This document shows, one piece after another, positions 16,131 to 24,787 of a DNA stretch of 46,163 nt. The translations under genes and the position numbers were made by a program. Position 1 is the first letter of the stretch. The number at the start of each line of letters is the position of its first letter. Source of the DNA: Oceanobacillus luteolus (GTDB taxonomy: Bacteria; Bacillota; Bacilli; Bacillales; Amphibacillaceae); contig NZ_JAMBON010000030.1 in the NCBI RefSeq assembly GCF_023715655.1, positions 1-46,163 on the forward strand, in the 5' to 3' direction. The notes below the pieces were generated by a model. The model did no database searches. It worked only from the letters and a program-made list of their open reading frames with translations, and was not told the DNA's origin.

Positions 16131-17405
16131 TTGAATACAACTTTAGTAAAAAATGAGGAAATGAAAACGTTTGAAGAATTGGAATCAGCGGTGAGAAGTT
16201 ACAGCCGAGGCTGGCCAACTGTATTTGAAAAAGCAAAGGGCTATCGTTTATGGGATACAGCTGGAAAGGAATATATTGATTTCTTTGCAGGCGCAGGAGC
16301 ACTGAATTATGGCCATAATAATGCTGACATGCAACAGAAATTAATAGAGTACATTGAGCGGGATGGGATTCTTCATAGCCTGGACATGGGAACTACTCCG
16401 AGAAAGGAATTTCTCGAAAAGTTTCAGGAAATTATCCTTAAACCCCGAGAGCTGGACTATAAAATCATGTTTCCAGGACCAACTGGGACAAATACAGTTG
16501 AGAGTGCTTTGAAAATTGCCAGGAAAGTAACACAGCGTCAAACTGTCATTAGTTTTACAAACGCATTTCATGGAATGACGATTGGTTCGCTTTCTGTAAC
16601 AGGCAATTCCTTTAAACGGAAAGGTGCAGGTATTCCATTAAATCACTCCGTATCTATGCCGTTCGATCAGTTTATGGAGAATCAGGAAACGCTCGCTTAC
16701 TTGGAAAGTTACCTGGAGGAGAGTGGAAGCGGCCTAGATCTACCAGCAGCCGTCATCTTGGAAACCGTTCAAGGAGAAGGTGGCATCAATGCTGCGAGAA
16801 TCGAATGGTTGCAGAAAGTCGAAGAGATTTGTAGACGTTTTGACATCCTGTTAATTGTTGATGATGTTCAAGCGGGATGTGGACGGACAGGTACATTCTT
16901 TAGTTTTGAGCCAGCGGGAATCAAGCCGGATATCGTATGTCTTTCCAAATCAATTGGTGGTGCGGGTTTACCAATGGCGATAACATTGATTAAGCCTGAA
17001 TATGATCAGTGGGAACCTGGAGAGCATAATGGCACATTCCGGGGAAATAACCTAGCATTTATCACTGCGACAGAAGCATTGAATTATTGGGTTACGGATG
17101 ATTTCTCCAACCATATTCATGAACGTGCTGCCGAACTGAAAGCAGCAATCCAGTCCATCATTGAAAATTATCCAGAGCTTAACGGTGAGGCACGAGGCAG
17201 GGGACTCATGCAAGGAATTGCCGTTAATGTAGAAGGATTAGCTACAAAAATTTGTAGTGAAGCATTTGAACGAGGGTTGATTGTTGAAACGTCTGGACCA
17301 AAAGATGAAGTAGTCAAATTCCTTCCACCATTAATGATTGATGAAGAGGGATTGAGTAAGGGCTTATGTATTTTGGAAGATAGTATCAAAGAAGTTCTTA
17401 AATAA
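16131..17405 (+). CDS. ectB: diaminobutyrate--2-oxoglutarate aminotransferase EctB
   Basis: The 424-aa PLP enzyme makes 2,4-diaminobutyrate from aspartate semialdehyde, the first step of ectoine synthesis. It is a class III aminotransferase, with NAFHGMT (144-150), the cofactor-ring Asp in [14 protein letters not shown] (241-254) and the Schiff-base Lys273 in LSKSIGG. The length equals that of typical EctB. It starts at TTG with AAAGGGATGA upstream; TTG here and ATT in ectA suggest deliberately weak initiation at the head of the operon. ectC follows 27 bp downstream. Confidence 0.95.
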   Translation: MNTTLVKNEEMKTFEELESAVRSYSRGWPTVFEKAKGYRLWDTAGKEYIDFFAGAGALNYGHNNADMQQKLIEYIERDGILHSLDMGTTPRKEFLEKFQEIILKPRELDYKIMFPGPTGTNTVESALKIARKVTQRQTVISFTNAFHGMTIGSLSVTGNSFKRKGAGIPLNHSVSMPFDQFMENQETLAYLESYLEESGSGLDLPAAVILETVQGEGGINAARIEWLQKVEEICRRFDILLIVDDVQAGCGRTGTFFSFEPAGIKPDIVCLSKSIGGAGLPMAITLIKPEYDQWEPGEHNGTFRGNNLAFITATEALNYWVTDDFSNHIHERAAELKAAIQSIIENYPELNGEARGRGLMQGIAVNVEGLATKICSEAFERGLIVETSGPKDEVVKFLPPLMIDEEGLSKGLCILEDSIKEVLK

Positions 17406-17432
17406 ATATAAAAGAAAAAGGGAGATAGAGAA

Positions 17433-17834
17433 ATGATCGTAAAATCACTGGAAGATATTGTTGGAACTAAAGACGATGTAGCTGATGGTAACTGGAGAAG
17501 CCGAAGATTTGTTTCTGCACATGATAAACTTGGATTTAGTATAAATGACACGATTATCAAAGGCGGGACAACAAACTATTTCTGGTACAAAAATCATATT
17601 GAAGCTGTTTATATCATCGAAGGAGAAGGCGAAATTGAAAAGCTGGAAAACGGCCAGGTATGGCAACTTAAGCCAGGTACCATCTATGTATTAGATGAAA
17701 ACGATAAACATGAACTGCGTACGAAAACAGACATGCGGATGGTCTGTGTATTCAATCCACCACTAGTCGGTACGGAAAAGCATGATGAGGACGGTATTTA
17801 TCCGTTATTGACACTTGAAGATGTAGAGAATTAA
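17433..17834 (+). CDS. ectC: L-ectoine synthase EctC
   Basis: The 133-aa cupin-fold enzyme closes N-acetyl-diaminobutyrate into ectoine. Recognisable segments are MIVKSLEDIVGT at the N-terminus, NYFWYKNHIEAVYIIEGEGEI with the cupin metal-site residues, and LKPGTIYVLDENDKHELR. The length is standard for EctC. It completes the ectABC set. No ectD hydroxylase and no dedicated aspartokinase follow, so the product should be ectoine. The operon ends at the terminator 17856-17893. Confidence 0.96.
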   Translation: MIVKSLEDIVGTKDDVADGNWRSRRFVSAHDKLGFSINDTIIKGGTTNYFWYKNHIEAVYIIEGEGEIEKLENGQVWQLKPGTIYVLDENDKHELRTKTDMRMVCVFNPPLVGTEKHDEDGIYPLLTLEDVEN

Positions 17835-17855
17835 CAAATAGATAAACTTTTATAA

Positions 17856-17893
17856 AAGGTTCCGAGCTGATTCTTAAGCTTGGAACTTTTTTT
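17856..17893 (+). terminator. intrinsic terminator of ectABC
   Basis: GGTTCC and AGCT pair with AGCT and GGAAC around a 7-nt loop, followed by a run of Ts. Confidence 0.85.
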
Positions 17894-17990
17894 GTGGGCT
17901 GTGTTTCTCAAGAGGAAGATGGTCGAAAAGGTTACGCCTGCTCTCTTTTTAATTGAGGCATTTAATATTTAAAAAGGTGCGATAAAATTG

Positions 17991-18020
17991 TTGACTTCAA
18001 TGTTTAATATGTGTTAAAAT
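17991..18020 (+). promoter_or_regulatory. candidate sigma-A promoter of the CarD-like gene
   Basis: TTGACT and TAAAAT are separated by 18 bp, about 70 bp upstream of the TTG start at 18089. Confidence 0.5.
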
Positions 18021-18088
18021 TATATAATTTGACTAAAAATAATATATATGTTATGATAAAGATGGTTAGAAAATATGGAGGCGATTGT

Positions 18089-18562
18089 TTGTATCAAGTT
18101 GGCGATAATATTTTTTATCCACTGCATGGAGCAGGTGTCATTAAAGCCGTAGAAGAAAAGGAAGTCTCTGGAGAAAAGCAAGAGTATTATATCATCAAAA
18201 TGGTGCTCGATAATTTAAAGGTTATGATTCCTGAGAGTAAAATAGCGGATTCAAGTATACGGCATGTTACGGACTTAGCTTCGTTAAAAAAAGTTGCAAA
18301 CATGGTTGAAGATGAAGAATCAGATGAAATACTGCCTTGGAAAACAAGGCATAATGTGAACATGAATAAAATAAAAACCGGTAAACTTAAAGCATGTGCT
18401 GAAGTAATCCGAGATTTAATACGCGTAAAGAAAGCAGATAAACTTAATTCAAGTGAAAGAAGAATGCTAGGTAAAGCGCGTGATTTTTTGATGAGTGAAT
18501 TGAAATTGATCGAGGGGATTGAAGAAAAACAGATCGAAAGGTTTATGTTAAAACTGAAATAA
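18089..18562 (+). CDS. CarD family transcriptional regulator (CdnL/YdeB-like)
   Basis: I start at TTG 18089, seven bases behind GGAGG, giving 157 aa that begin YQVGDNIFYPLHGAGVIKAVEEKE, the conserved N-terminal CarD/TRCF RNA-polymerase-interaction domain. A longer reading from 18011 has no ribosome site. The C-terminal half is helical, with basic segments (RVKKADKLNSSERRMLGKAR), as in CdnL proteins. CarD/CdnL stabilises open promoter complexes and binds the polymerase beta subunit. In Bacillus the family member YdeB is of about this size. It is monocistronic, with its own promoter candidate and terminator. Confidence 0.88.
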   Translation: MYQVGDNIFYPLHGAGVIKAVEEKEVSGEKQEYYIIKMVLDNLKVMIPESKIADSSIRHVTDLASLKKVANMVEDEESDEILPWKTRHNVNMNKIKTGKLKACAEVIRDLIRVKKADKLNSSERRMLGKARDFLMSELKLIEGIEEKQIERFMLKLK

Positions 18563-18580
18563 AAGAAGATATTCAAGTTG

Positions 18581-18614
18581 GAATTTCCTGATTTCTCAAG
18601 GAAATTCTTTTTTT
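18581..18614 (+). terminator. intrinsic terminator
   Basis: GAATTTCC pairs with GGAAATTC and is followed by eight Ts, directly after the CarD-like gene. Confidence 0.85.
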
Positions 18615-18646
18615 GTTTAAGGACAGCCTAAAGGCTGATATATCAA

Positions 18647-18688
18647 CACATTTAAAGGTAATCAATATGTTGATTACCTTTAAATGTG
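18647..18688. repeat. perfect 19-bp inverted repeat with a 4-nt loop
   Basis: The arm CACATTTAAAGGTAATCAA (18647-18665) is followed by TATG and its exact complement (18670-18688). No T-run follows, and a separate terminator already ends the upstream gene, so it is not a simple terminator. A small AGCCT/AGGCT palindrome lies about 15 bp before it. It sits 80 bp upstream of a truncated acetyltransferase gene. Confidence 0.9.
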
Positions 18689-18767
18689 GTAAAACTATTT
18701 TGAATATAGTGTTATTATGAAGATGCGAGATGGAACTATAATAAAATATTGAATCGGAGTACGGCTA

Positions 18768-19166
18768 ATGAATATTAAAATCACGAAATTGCAGGAATCA
18801 GACTTTGAAAAGCTTTACGATTTTGAATATGAAAACAGGGATTATTTTGAAGAGATGGTACCGAGCCGTGGGGATGAATACTATAACTATGAGACTTTTA
18901 TAAAAAGGAACAAAGCTTTGTTGGATGAGCAAGCTGAAGGATTATCCTTTTTTTATTTAATAAAAGATGAAGACGGCCAGATTCTTGGAAGAACGAACTT
19001 GGTGGGTATAGATAAAAAACAAAGTCTTGGTCATCTGGGCTACAGAGTTGGAGAAAAACATACTGGAAAAGGAGTCGCTCATACAGCTTTGAATCTCTTA
19101 TTAATAAATATGACTATTGTTTGGATACTGTTGGAGACTAGATTTAAAGAGTGTTACGCTCTATAA
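18768..19166 (+). pseudogene. GNAT acetyltransferase, C-terminally truncated
   Basis: The first 112 residues are a good RimJ/RimL-like GNAT protein: LGRTNLVGI, then LGHLGYRVGEKHTGKGVAHTAL, with the acetyl-CoA loop GKGVA at 100-104. Family members continue for about 60 residues with an NxxS..xxEKxGF segment. Here the reading changes to an unrelated INMTIVWILLETRFKECYAL tail and stops at 132 aa. I do not find the missing end in another frame nearby, so this looks like a deletion or rearrangement rather than a simple frameshift. A CGGAG ribosome site is present, so a short product may still be made, but probably an inactive one. Confidence 0.7.
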
Positions 19167-19279
19167 TCCATAGATATTAAGATACCTGTGGCTAAAATAA
19201 AAGCAAGCATCCAGATGATCATCTTTTATACCATACTCCCCACTCCAATTTCCCTCTTTTTCCGAAAATAGGTAAAATA

Positions 19280-19450
19280 TTGTATATATTTGTAGATACA
19301 CCATTTACTTCCATTATTTTCCTTGTTACAATTCTTATTGTAAACAAAAGACAGCGTTATCATCAACTCATTAGGTGCTTTATTGGAACAGCTATTTTTT
19401 CAATCATGCAAGTAAAGCTTAAGAGCTTAGAAGAAATACAGGAATCCTAA
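19280..19450 (+). pseudogene. possible remnant of a small membrane protein
   Basis: The 402-bp stretch 19167-19568 has no convincing gene. This TTG-initiated frame of 56 codons contains one hydrophobic segment (FTSIIFLVTILIV) and a charged end (KLKSLEEIQES), and stops inside a terminator-like hairpin at 19442-19470. The ribosome site is weak. A neighbouring frame just upstream (MIIFYTILPTPISLFF) is also hydrophobic, as if one gene had suffered a frameshift. No family recognised. Confidence 0.25.
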
Positions 19451-19470
19451 GTTGGGATTCTTGTGTTTTT
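19442..19470 (+). terminator. intrinsic terminator-like hairpin
   Basis: GAATCC pairs with GGATTC around a 7-nt loop, followed by TTGTGTTTTT. Confidence 0.6.
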
Positions 19471-19568
19471 GTATGAGTTTAGCTATGAGATTCCACTTTA
19501 CACCTAAAAAATTCAGAAAAAGCGCAACTTTTACTTACTGTCAACCGTCTTAATGATGTAGGGATGAT

Positions 19569-20411
19569 ATGGGCATTTTCTCTGGAATCTTCAGAGTTAT
19601 ATTAGATCACTTGCAAGGTTTGATTTACATAGTTTATTTTCCAGTGGCATTGTTTCTAATCATATTCAGATTTAACACTTTTAATAGAATTTGGGGCAGA
19701 TTTCATTATTTTTTGTTTATTATTCATTTATCGATATGGGGGATTAACATGAATATTATCATGGGTGGATTTTTGTTGGGGACGATTGTATTTATGTTTT
19801 TTTATGTTGCATCTAAAAAAAGTGGCCAATACTTTTTGGCGCCAATCATCACTTTCCTTTTCTCCCTCGCCATTACTGCTTATGGACTTTTTGCAGTTGG
19901 CGGTTTTGAAGGAATGGGATATGGATTGGTCGGTGTTGGATTTATTGCTGTAAGTATTATTGGTACGCTTCTTCTACCAATATTTACTCGGAGGGGGAGT
20001 GCACAGCAATTTACGAAAAGAGATAAAGCAAGTCTTATACTTTTACCATTATTGTTCTTTTCTATCATTGGGCTAAGCATTTACCTGGACGATGGGTACT
20101 GGATTATTGAACAAGGTGGAGTTACCTATGTGGAAGATAGAAGCAGGGCAGGTTTAGAAAATTACTATAAAGTTTCTACGATTTTAGAAGGCAAGAAAAA
20201 AATCGATCTCATGTTAGGGAAGGATTTCTTAGGTAAGGAAATTGAAGTTGAGAATGTATCCAAGTGGGGTTCTACGGAAATAACTCTGAATATTGTAGAT
20301 GGTGAAGCGGAAGATAAGGCACCTTATATTAGTATAGGTATAGACGAAATAAGGGAACCTTTAACCATTCAAACAACAGATGGAATGGTGTTTGAATCCG
20401 TGGTGGATTAG
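19569..20411 (+). CDS. membrane protein with YesK-like domain
   Basis: The 280-aa protein has about six hydrophobic segments in residues 15-180. One stretch (GFEGMGYGLVGVGFIAVSIIG) resembles the Bacillus YesK family of small membrane proteins. It then has a soluble C-terminal domain of about 100 residues (from DDGYWIIEQGG onward) rich in beta strands. YesK alone is around 100 aa, so this is either a longer relative or a fusion. The C-terminal part is not recognised. The ribosome site is poor (GTAGGGATGAT), making the start uncertain. It is monocistronic. Function unknown. Confidence 0.6.
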   Translation: MGIFSGIFRVILDHLQGLIYIVYFPVALFLIIFRFNTFNRIWGRFHYFLFIIHLSIWGINMNIIMGGFLLGTIVFMFFYVASKKSGQYFLAPIITFLFSLAITAYGLFAVGGFEGMGYGLVGVGFIAVSIIGTLLLPIFTRRGSAQQFTKRDKASLILLPLLFFSIIGLSIYLDDGYWIIEQGGVTYVEDRSRAGLENYYKVSTILEGKKKIDLMLGKDFLGKEIEVENVSKWGSTEITLNIVDGEAEDKAPYISIGIDEIREPLTIQTTDGMVFESVVD

Positions 20412-20624
20412 TTGGAAAATAATTGAGAAATGTTTAAGATGAAAAAATAGTTTTTAAAAAAGGTATCTTTTTGCAGGTATACGTGTTACACTGTGGTTAA
20501 CTTAATTGTTCGTGCTAGCAATACAGGATTTTGTCACAGCTTACTATGTAAAATCATCGTCTTGAATTATTAACAGAACAACCAAAGTAATAAACGTGCT
20601 TGAAGCACAATGGAGGAATTATCT
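20412..20624 (+). promoter_or_regulatory. upstream region and probable long leader of the cold-shock gene
   Basis: About 210 bp separate the YesK-like stop from the cold-shock ATG. A TTGCAG at 20471 could be a -35 box; I see no clear -10. Genes for Csp proteins usually have long structured leaders that control translation by temperature. That role is assumed here from the gene type and the leader length. Confidence 0.35.
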
Positions 20625-20819
20625 ATGAACACAGGTTCAGTAAAATGGTTTAACGCAGAAAAAGGTTTCGGATTCATCGAAGTTGAAGGTGGAGACGATG
20701 TATTCGTACACTTCTCAGCAATTCAAGGCGAAGGTTTCAAAACTTTAGAAGAAGGTCAACAAGTTACTTTCGATATCGAAGAAGGCAACCGTGGACCACA
20801 AGCAACAAACGTTAGATAA
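20625..20819 (+). CDS. cold-shock protein, CspA family
   Basis: The 64-aa single cold-shock domain starts at ATG 20625 behind GGAGG. It has RNP1 KGFGFI (13-18) and RNP2 VFVHF (26-30), the aromatic RNA-binding surface residues (Trp8, Phe15, Phe17, Phe27, His29, Phe30) and the C-terminal GPQATNV. It binds single-stranded RNA and acts as an RNA chaperone. The paralogue (CspA, B, C or D) cannot be assigned. A strong terminator follows. Confidence 0.97.
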   Translation: MNTGSVKWFNAEKGFGFIEVEGGDDVFVHFSAIQGEGFKTLEEGQQVTFDIEEGNRGPQATNVR

Positions 20820-20830
20820 TAACGGATAAG

Positions 20831-20864
20831 AAAAAAGCTCTTCTGTCATAGAAGGGCTTTTTTT
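20831..20864 (+). terminator. intrinsic terminator of the cold-shock gene
   Basis: AAAAAAGC and CTTCT pair with AGAAG and GCTTTTTTT around a short loop. Confidence 0.9.
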
Positions 20865-20928
20865 GTTGTTCATATAAAACGGATAATCCATGCTGGTATG
20901 CTTTCAATCTAAGGCCAGCATGGATGTT

Positions 20929-21921
20929 TTAGTTTCTCCTCAATAGATAAATAAAGTACGGAGCACCAATAAATGCGACGATAATACCTGCTGGGACGGC
21001 ACTGGATTCAATGATGGTTCTCCCGATGGTATCAGAAATCATCAACAGGATGGAACCGACAAATAATGCAATAGGCAAAAATAATTGATGTCTTGGACCG
21101 ACCAATCTTTTCGCGATATGTGGTGCCATTAGTCCAATAAAACCAATTCCACCTGTGATGGATACGGCTGCTGCCGCAAGTGCTACAGCAATCACGATCA
21201 GGAGAAGCCTTTCCTTTGTAAGATGGATCCCTAATCCAATGGCAGTCGGTTCGCTCATCGTTAAGATGTTCAGTGTGTTTGCTTTGTAAAAGACAATCGG
21301 CAGCCCGATAAGTAACCAAGGGAGGATAGCTAGAATAAATGGCCAGTCCGCTCCCCAGATATTACCTGCCAGCCACTGTGCGATAAAATCCACCTCACTG
21401 CGCTCTGCGGAAGAAACGAGAACCATCATAAGTCCAGATAGTGTAAAGGCAAAACCGACCCCAATCAGGACAAGCTTTGTTGGTTGAATTCCTTTGCCTT
21501 TTTCATAAGAGAAAAAGTAAATAAGTGCAGCAGTCAGGAGCGCGCTAATAAACGCAACAGCTGGCAAGACGTAAGCATAATGTTGGATATCCGTTTTGAT
21601 GAATAGATAAAAACAGGTAATACCAACGCCGGCGCCGGCATTAATTCCGATAATTCCCGGATCAGCTAAATCATTTCGCGTCACACTTTGGAGTAAGGCG
21701 CCGGAGATGGCTAAAGCCATTCCTGCGAGAGAAAGTACAATGACTCTTGGTAATCGAACGGAAAATAAAATGAATTCTTCTTTGAACGAACCTTGACCGA
21801 ACAAGGTAGGTAGAATACGTCCAAATGAAACGGAAGAACTTCCAAGTGAAATACTCAATAGAAAAGTGAAAATGAACAGTATCGTAAGAATCAACAGCCA
21901 TTTTCTTTGTTTATGAACCAA
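20929..21921 (-). CDS. iron-siderophore ABC transporter permease, FecCD family (second subunit)
   Basis: The 330-aa protein has about ten membrane segments and the FecCD signature LQSVTRNDLADPGIIGINAGAG, plus GFIGLMAPHIAKRLVG near the C-terminus. It forms the membrane channel with its neighbour (21911-22915), whose stop it overlaps by 11 bp. It is the last gene of the minus-strand operon ATPase, binding protein, permease, permease, controlled by the Fur box at 24697. No terminator is obvious after it before the convergent cold-shock terminator. Confidence 0.92.
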   Translation of the reverse strand: MVHKQRKWLLILTILFIFTFLLSISLGSSSVSFGRILPTLFGQGSFKEEFILFSVRLPRVIVLSLAGMALAISGALLQSVTRNDLADPGIIGINAGAGVGITCFYLFIKTDIQHYAYVLPAVAFISALLTAALIYFFSYEKGKGIQPTKLVLIGVGFAFTLSGLMMVLVSSAERSEVDFIAQWLAGNIWGADWPFILAILPWLLIGLPIVFYKANTLNILTMSEPTAIGLGIHLTKERLLLIVIAVALAAAAVSITGGIGFIGLMAPHIAKRLVGPRHQLFLPIALFVGSILLMISDTIGRTIIESSAVPAGIIVAFIGAPYFIYLLRRN

Positions 21922-22915
21922 GTGGTCGCCCCCCTTTACGTACTAAAAATAGTAAGAACGGCAACCCGATGATGGAAACAACGGCAATGACAGGTGTTTC
22001 AAAAGGAGCGTTTATCGTTCGTCCGACCAAGTCAGCTAGCATCATAAATCCTCCACCGACAATGATGCTCATTGGAAGGATGTATCGATAATCGGTTCCG
22101 ACTAAACCGCGGACGATATGCGGGATCATCAGCCCCACAAATGCCAGATTGCCAACAAGGGCAACTGCTGCACCTGCCAAAATGACGACTAATACCATCA
22201 AGATGACTTTTAATGTTGCAGTTTTTTGTCCTAAACCGACCGCTACTTCTTCATTTAAACTCAGTACCGTCAGCTGTCTGCTAAAACAGAGGCTGGCAAC
22301 AATGCCGATTGCGATGATTGGTACAACTAGTAATGCCTGCCATGTCGTACCGATTAAACCACCAGCCGTCCACATCGAGACGTCCTTGGAAATATGGAAG
22401 ACAATCCCTACTCCATCTGCTAACGCTTGCAAAAAAGCAGATACCGCAGCACCAGCCAATACGAGTTTCAAAGGGGAGAGCCCATCTCGTGTAGAGGTGC
22501 CAATTCTGTACACTATAGCCATACCTACTGCTGCTCCAGTAAAACAACCGATAATAATCAGATAGTAAGAAGCAGATGGTAAAAATGCCATCGTGAGTGC
22601 AAGTCCAGCATTTGCTCCAGCAGTTATCCCAAGCAAACCTGGATCTGCAAGCGGATTACGTGTGACACCCTGCATTATTGCACCGGCTACAGCAAGTGCA
22701 CTGCCAACAAAAAAGGCAGCAATCACACGAGGAAATCGAATTTCGCGTAAAACAGCATAATACTCTCCACCATGTTGTCCGAGCGCAGCCTGCCAGATAT
22801 CCTGAAAACTAGTATTTGCCGCTCCATAGATGATAGAGAAACAGAGTATCAAAAATAGAGTGAATATCGCAAGAATCATTTTTATTGAAAAGGCGATGGA
22901 GCGAATCTTATTCAT
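21911..22915 (-). CDS. iron-siderophore ABC transporter permease, FecCD family (first subunit)
   Basis: The 334-aa integral membrane protein has the family motifs MQGVTRNPLADPGLLGITAG and AFVGLMIPHIVRGLVG, the latter contacting the ATPase. It is a paralogue of the next gene and pairs with it as a heterodimer, as in FhuB/FhuG- or FeuB/FeuC-type importers. It starts 19 bp after the binding-protein gene. The siderophore type (hydroxamate, catecholate or citrate) cannot be read from it. Confidence 0.92.
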   Translation of the reverse strand: MNKIRSIAFSIKMILAIFTLFLILCFSIIYGAANTSFQDIWQAALGQHGGEYYAVLREIRFPRVIAAFFVGSALAVAGAIMQGVTRNPLADPGLLGITAGANAGLALTMAFLPSASYYLIIIGCFTGAAVGMAIVYRIGTSTRDGLSPLKLVLAGAAVSAFLQALADGVGIVFHISKDVSMWTAGGLIGTTWQALLVVPIIAIGIVASLCFSRQLTVLSLNEEVAVGLGQKTATLKVILMVLVVILAGAAVALVGNLAFVGLMIPHIVRGLVGTDYRYILPMSIIVGGGFMMLADLVGRTINAPFETPVIAVVSIIGLPFLLFLVRKGGRPLGS

Positions 22916-22934
22916 AACAATCTACTACTTTCTG

Positions 22935-23849
22935 TTAGTTGTTTCTGAGAAATGCTTCTTCAAAATAATCCAATTGATAGTCTAGCGTCAATGCATCATT
23001 AAAGTAAAACGCCTTAGCATCTACTTCGAGCACACGGTCATTTTTCACGGCATCTATTTCGTTATACCATTCCGTATCTGTAAACGATGTGTCATGGTCT
23101 GTCGTCTTGCTTAACACAACATAATCTCCAACATAATCCCCAAGTACTTCTTGAGAAATCGCAAAGTATCCGGGCTCCAATGCAACATCAGCGACTACTT
23201 CCGGCATGTTCAGCCCCATTTCCTGATACAAGATTTCTGTACCGCGGCCCCAGTTATCACCGAAAAGGTAGAATTGCTTTTCAAAGTTTTCCACGACGGT
23301 CACCGTTGCATCTTCACCGATTTCTTCTTTAATTTGTTCTCCTAAATCAGCTGCGCGCTTTTTGAAATCTTCTACCCATTCTGTTGCTTCCTCTTCCTTG
23401 TTCACGACTTTTCCAATTTCAATATGTTGCTCTAAATAATTGTTTTTCCCATAAGTGAACAAGACGGTTGGAGCGATTTCCTGCAGTTTATCAGCGTTTT
23501 CAATATTGTTTAAACCAATAATTAAATCTGGCTCAAGCTCAATAATCTTTTCGAGATCTTGATTGGAAATCACTTCTGCTCCTTCTAACGCTTCCTGAAA
23601 ATTAGGGTTATCAGCCGACCAAGTATCAACGCCGACAATGTTCACTCCTAATTTGATTAAATCACCAGCATAGGAGGAAAGAACAACGACACGCTCTGGG
23701 TTTGCAGGGACTTCCACTGGTCCGGTTTCAGATTCATAGGTGATTGTATCTCCCTCTGCACTATCATTTTTTTCCGAGTTCTCGTCATTGCTACATGCTG
23801 CTAGCAGAAGAGTGAGTAAAATCAACATTGGCATGATAAGTTTTTTCAT
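22935..23849 (-). CDS. iron-siderophore ABC transporter substrate-binding lipoprotein
   Basis: Of three consecutive ATGs (23855, 23852, 23849) the last is best spaced from AAAGGGG, giving 304 aa. The signal peptide ends in lipobox LAAC (Cys19). The body is a TroA/FhuD-like binding protein: PERVVVLSSYAGDLIKLG, a central LEPDLIIGLNN, and LFGDNWGRGTEILYQEMGLN. Such proteins present ferric siderophores to FecCD permeases. Its first 59 bp overlap the 3' end of the ATPase gene in another frame, so translation is probably coupled. Confidence 0.92.
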   Translation of the reverse strand: MKKLIMPMLILLTLLLAACSNDENSEKNDSAEGDTITYESETGPVEVPANPERVVVLSSYAGDLIKLGVNIVGVDTWSADNPNFQEALEGAEVISNQDLEKIIELEPDLIIGLNNIENADKLQEIAPTVLFTYGKNNYLEQHIEIGKVVNKEEEATEWVEDFKKRAADLGEQIKEEIGEDATVTVVENFEKQFYLFGDNWGRGTEILYQEMGLNMPEVVADVALEPGYFAISQEVLGDYVGDYVVLSKTTDHDTSFTDTEWYNEIDAVKNDRVLEVDAKAFYFNDALTLDYQLDYFEEAFLRNN

Positions 23850-24642
23850 CATCATAATCCCCTTTTATTAAGTCATATGTTATACATATTGGTTTATTTG
23901 TTCTAGGATCTGTACTAATGACTGCATCGATGTTGAATACGCTTCTTAAAACATCACATGTCATCACAGCCTCAGCATCTCCTGCACGTACAATCTTTCC
24001 CTCAGACAAAGCAATAATATGATCAGAAAATCTTGCTGCTTGATTAAGATCATGAAGCACCATCACAATCGTTTTGTTTTCCTCTTTATTCAATCTTGTG
24101 AGCAGCTCTAACACTTCTAATTGATGGGCCATATCCAAATAAGTTGTTGGCTCATCGAGGAAAATGGTATCTGTGTCCTGTGCCAATGCTAAAGCTATCC
24201 AGACACGCTGCCGTTGACCTCCGGATAAAGCATCTACTGGCTGATCCCGCATTTCATTCGTCCGTGTGACTTCTAACGCCCAATCTATGATTTCATGATC
24301 TTGCTTCGTTAGGCCACCGAATCCTTTCTGATATGGATATCTTCCGTACGAAACGAGTTCTCTTACAAGCAGGCCATTGGCACTCTCTGGATTTTGAGGG
24401 AGAATCGCAAGCTGCTTAGCTAAGTCCTTCGTATGGATGTTACGGATGTCTTTTCCATCCAGGATGATTTGGCCGTGTTGATGGGCAATGATTCTCGTCA
24501 TCGCTTTGAGCAAGGTGGACTTGCCGCAGCCATTGGATCCGATGATGGTTGTGACTTTTCCTTCAGGAATTTCCAAACTTAAGTCATGCAGAATGGTTTT
24601 TTCTTCATATCCGACCCGGATATCTTTTACTTGCATGCTCAT
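23791..24642 (-). CDS. iron-siderophore ABC transporter ATP-binding protein (FepC/FhuC family)
   Basis: The 283-aa ATPase starts at ATG 24642 (MSMQVKDIRVGY) behind AAAGGA; a longer frame to 24696 would run into the Fur box. It has Walker A GSNGCGKST (35-43), Q-loop LPQNP, signature LSGGQRQR (139-146) and Walker B FLDEPTTYLD (161-170), where TTYLD is the hallmark of the iron/B12 importer subfamily. It is the first gene of the operon, close to the Fur box. Its C-terminal 20 residues are encoded by the overlap with the binding-protein gene. Confidence 0.94.
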   Translation of the reverse strand: MSMQVKDIRVGYEEKTILHDLSLEIPEGKVTTIIGSNGCGKSTLLKAMTRIIAHQHGQIILDGKDIRNIHTKDLAKQLAILPQNPESANGLLVRELVSYGRYPYQKGFGGLTKQDHEIIDWALEVTRTNEMRDQPVDALSGGQRQRVWIALALAQDTDTIFLDEPTTYLDMAHQLEVLELLTRLNKEENKTIVMVLHDLNQAARFSDHIIALSEGKIVRAGDAEAVMTCDVLRSVFNIDAVISTDPRTNKPICITYDLIKGDYDDEKTYHANVDFTHSSASSM

Positions 24643-24696
24643 AGAATTAGGTCCTTTCTTTATATTATAGGTGTGATATAGTATAATTGATGACAA

Positions 24697-24711
24697 TGAT
24701 AATCATTATCA
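24697..24711. promoter_or_regulatory. Fur box shared by divergent iron genes
   Basis: TGATAATCATTATCA is a perfect 7-1-7 inverted repeat, identical to the Bacillus Fur consensus, and an extra TGACAAT precedes it. A minus-strand TATACT (complement of 24680-24685) and a plus-strand TACTAT (24715-24720) flank it, so Fe-bound Fur should block both the siderophore importer and the reductase gene. Confidence 0.92.
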
Positions 24712-24787
24712 TTTACTATCATAGGTAGTTCACAATTGGATGTCAATATATATCAGAGAAATACTTTGGAGGATGGGGGCATTTAAA

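Noticed and set aside
22149-22565. 138-aa plus-strand ORF
   Set aside because: It is antisense to the FecCD permease gene and has low-complexity Ala/Thr/Pro composition typical of a shadow frame.
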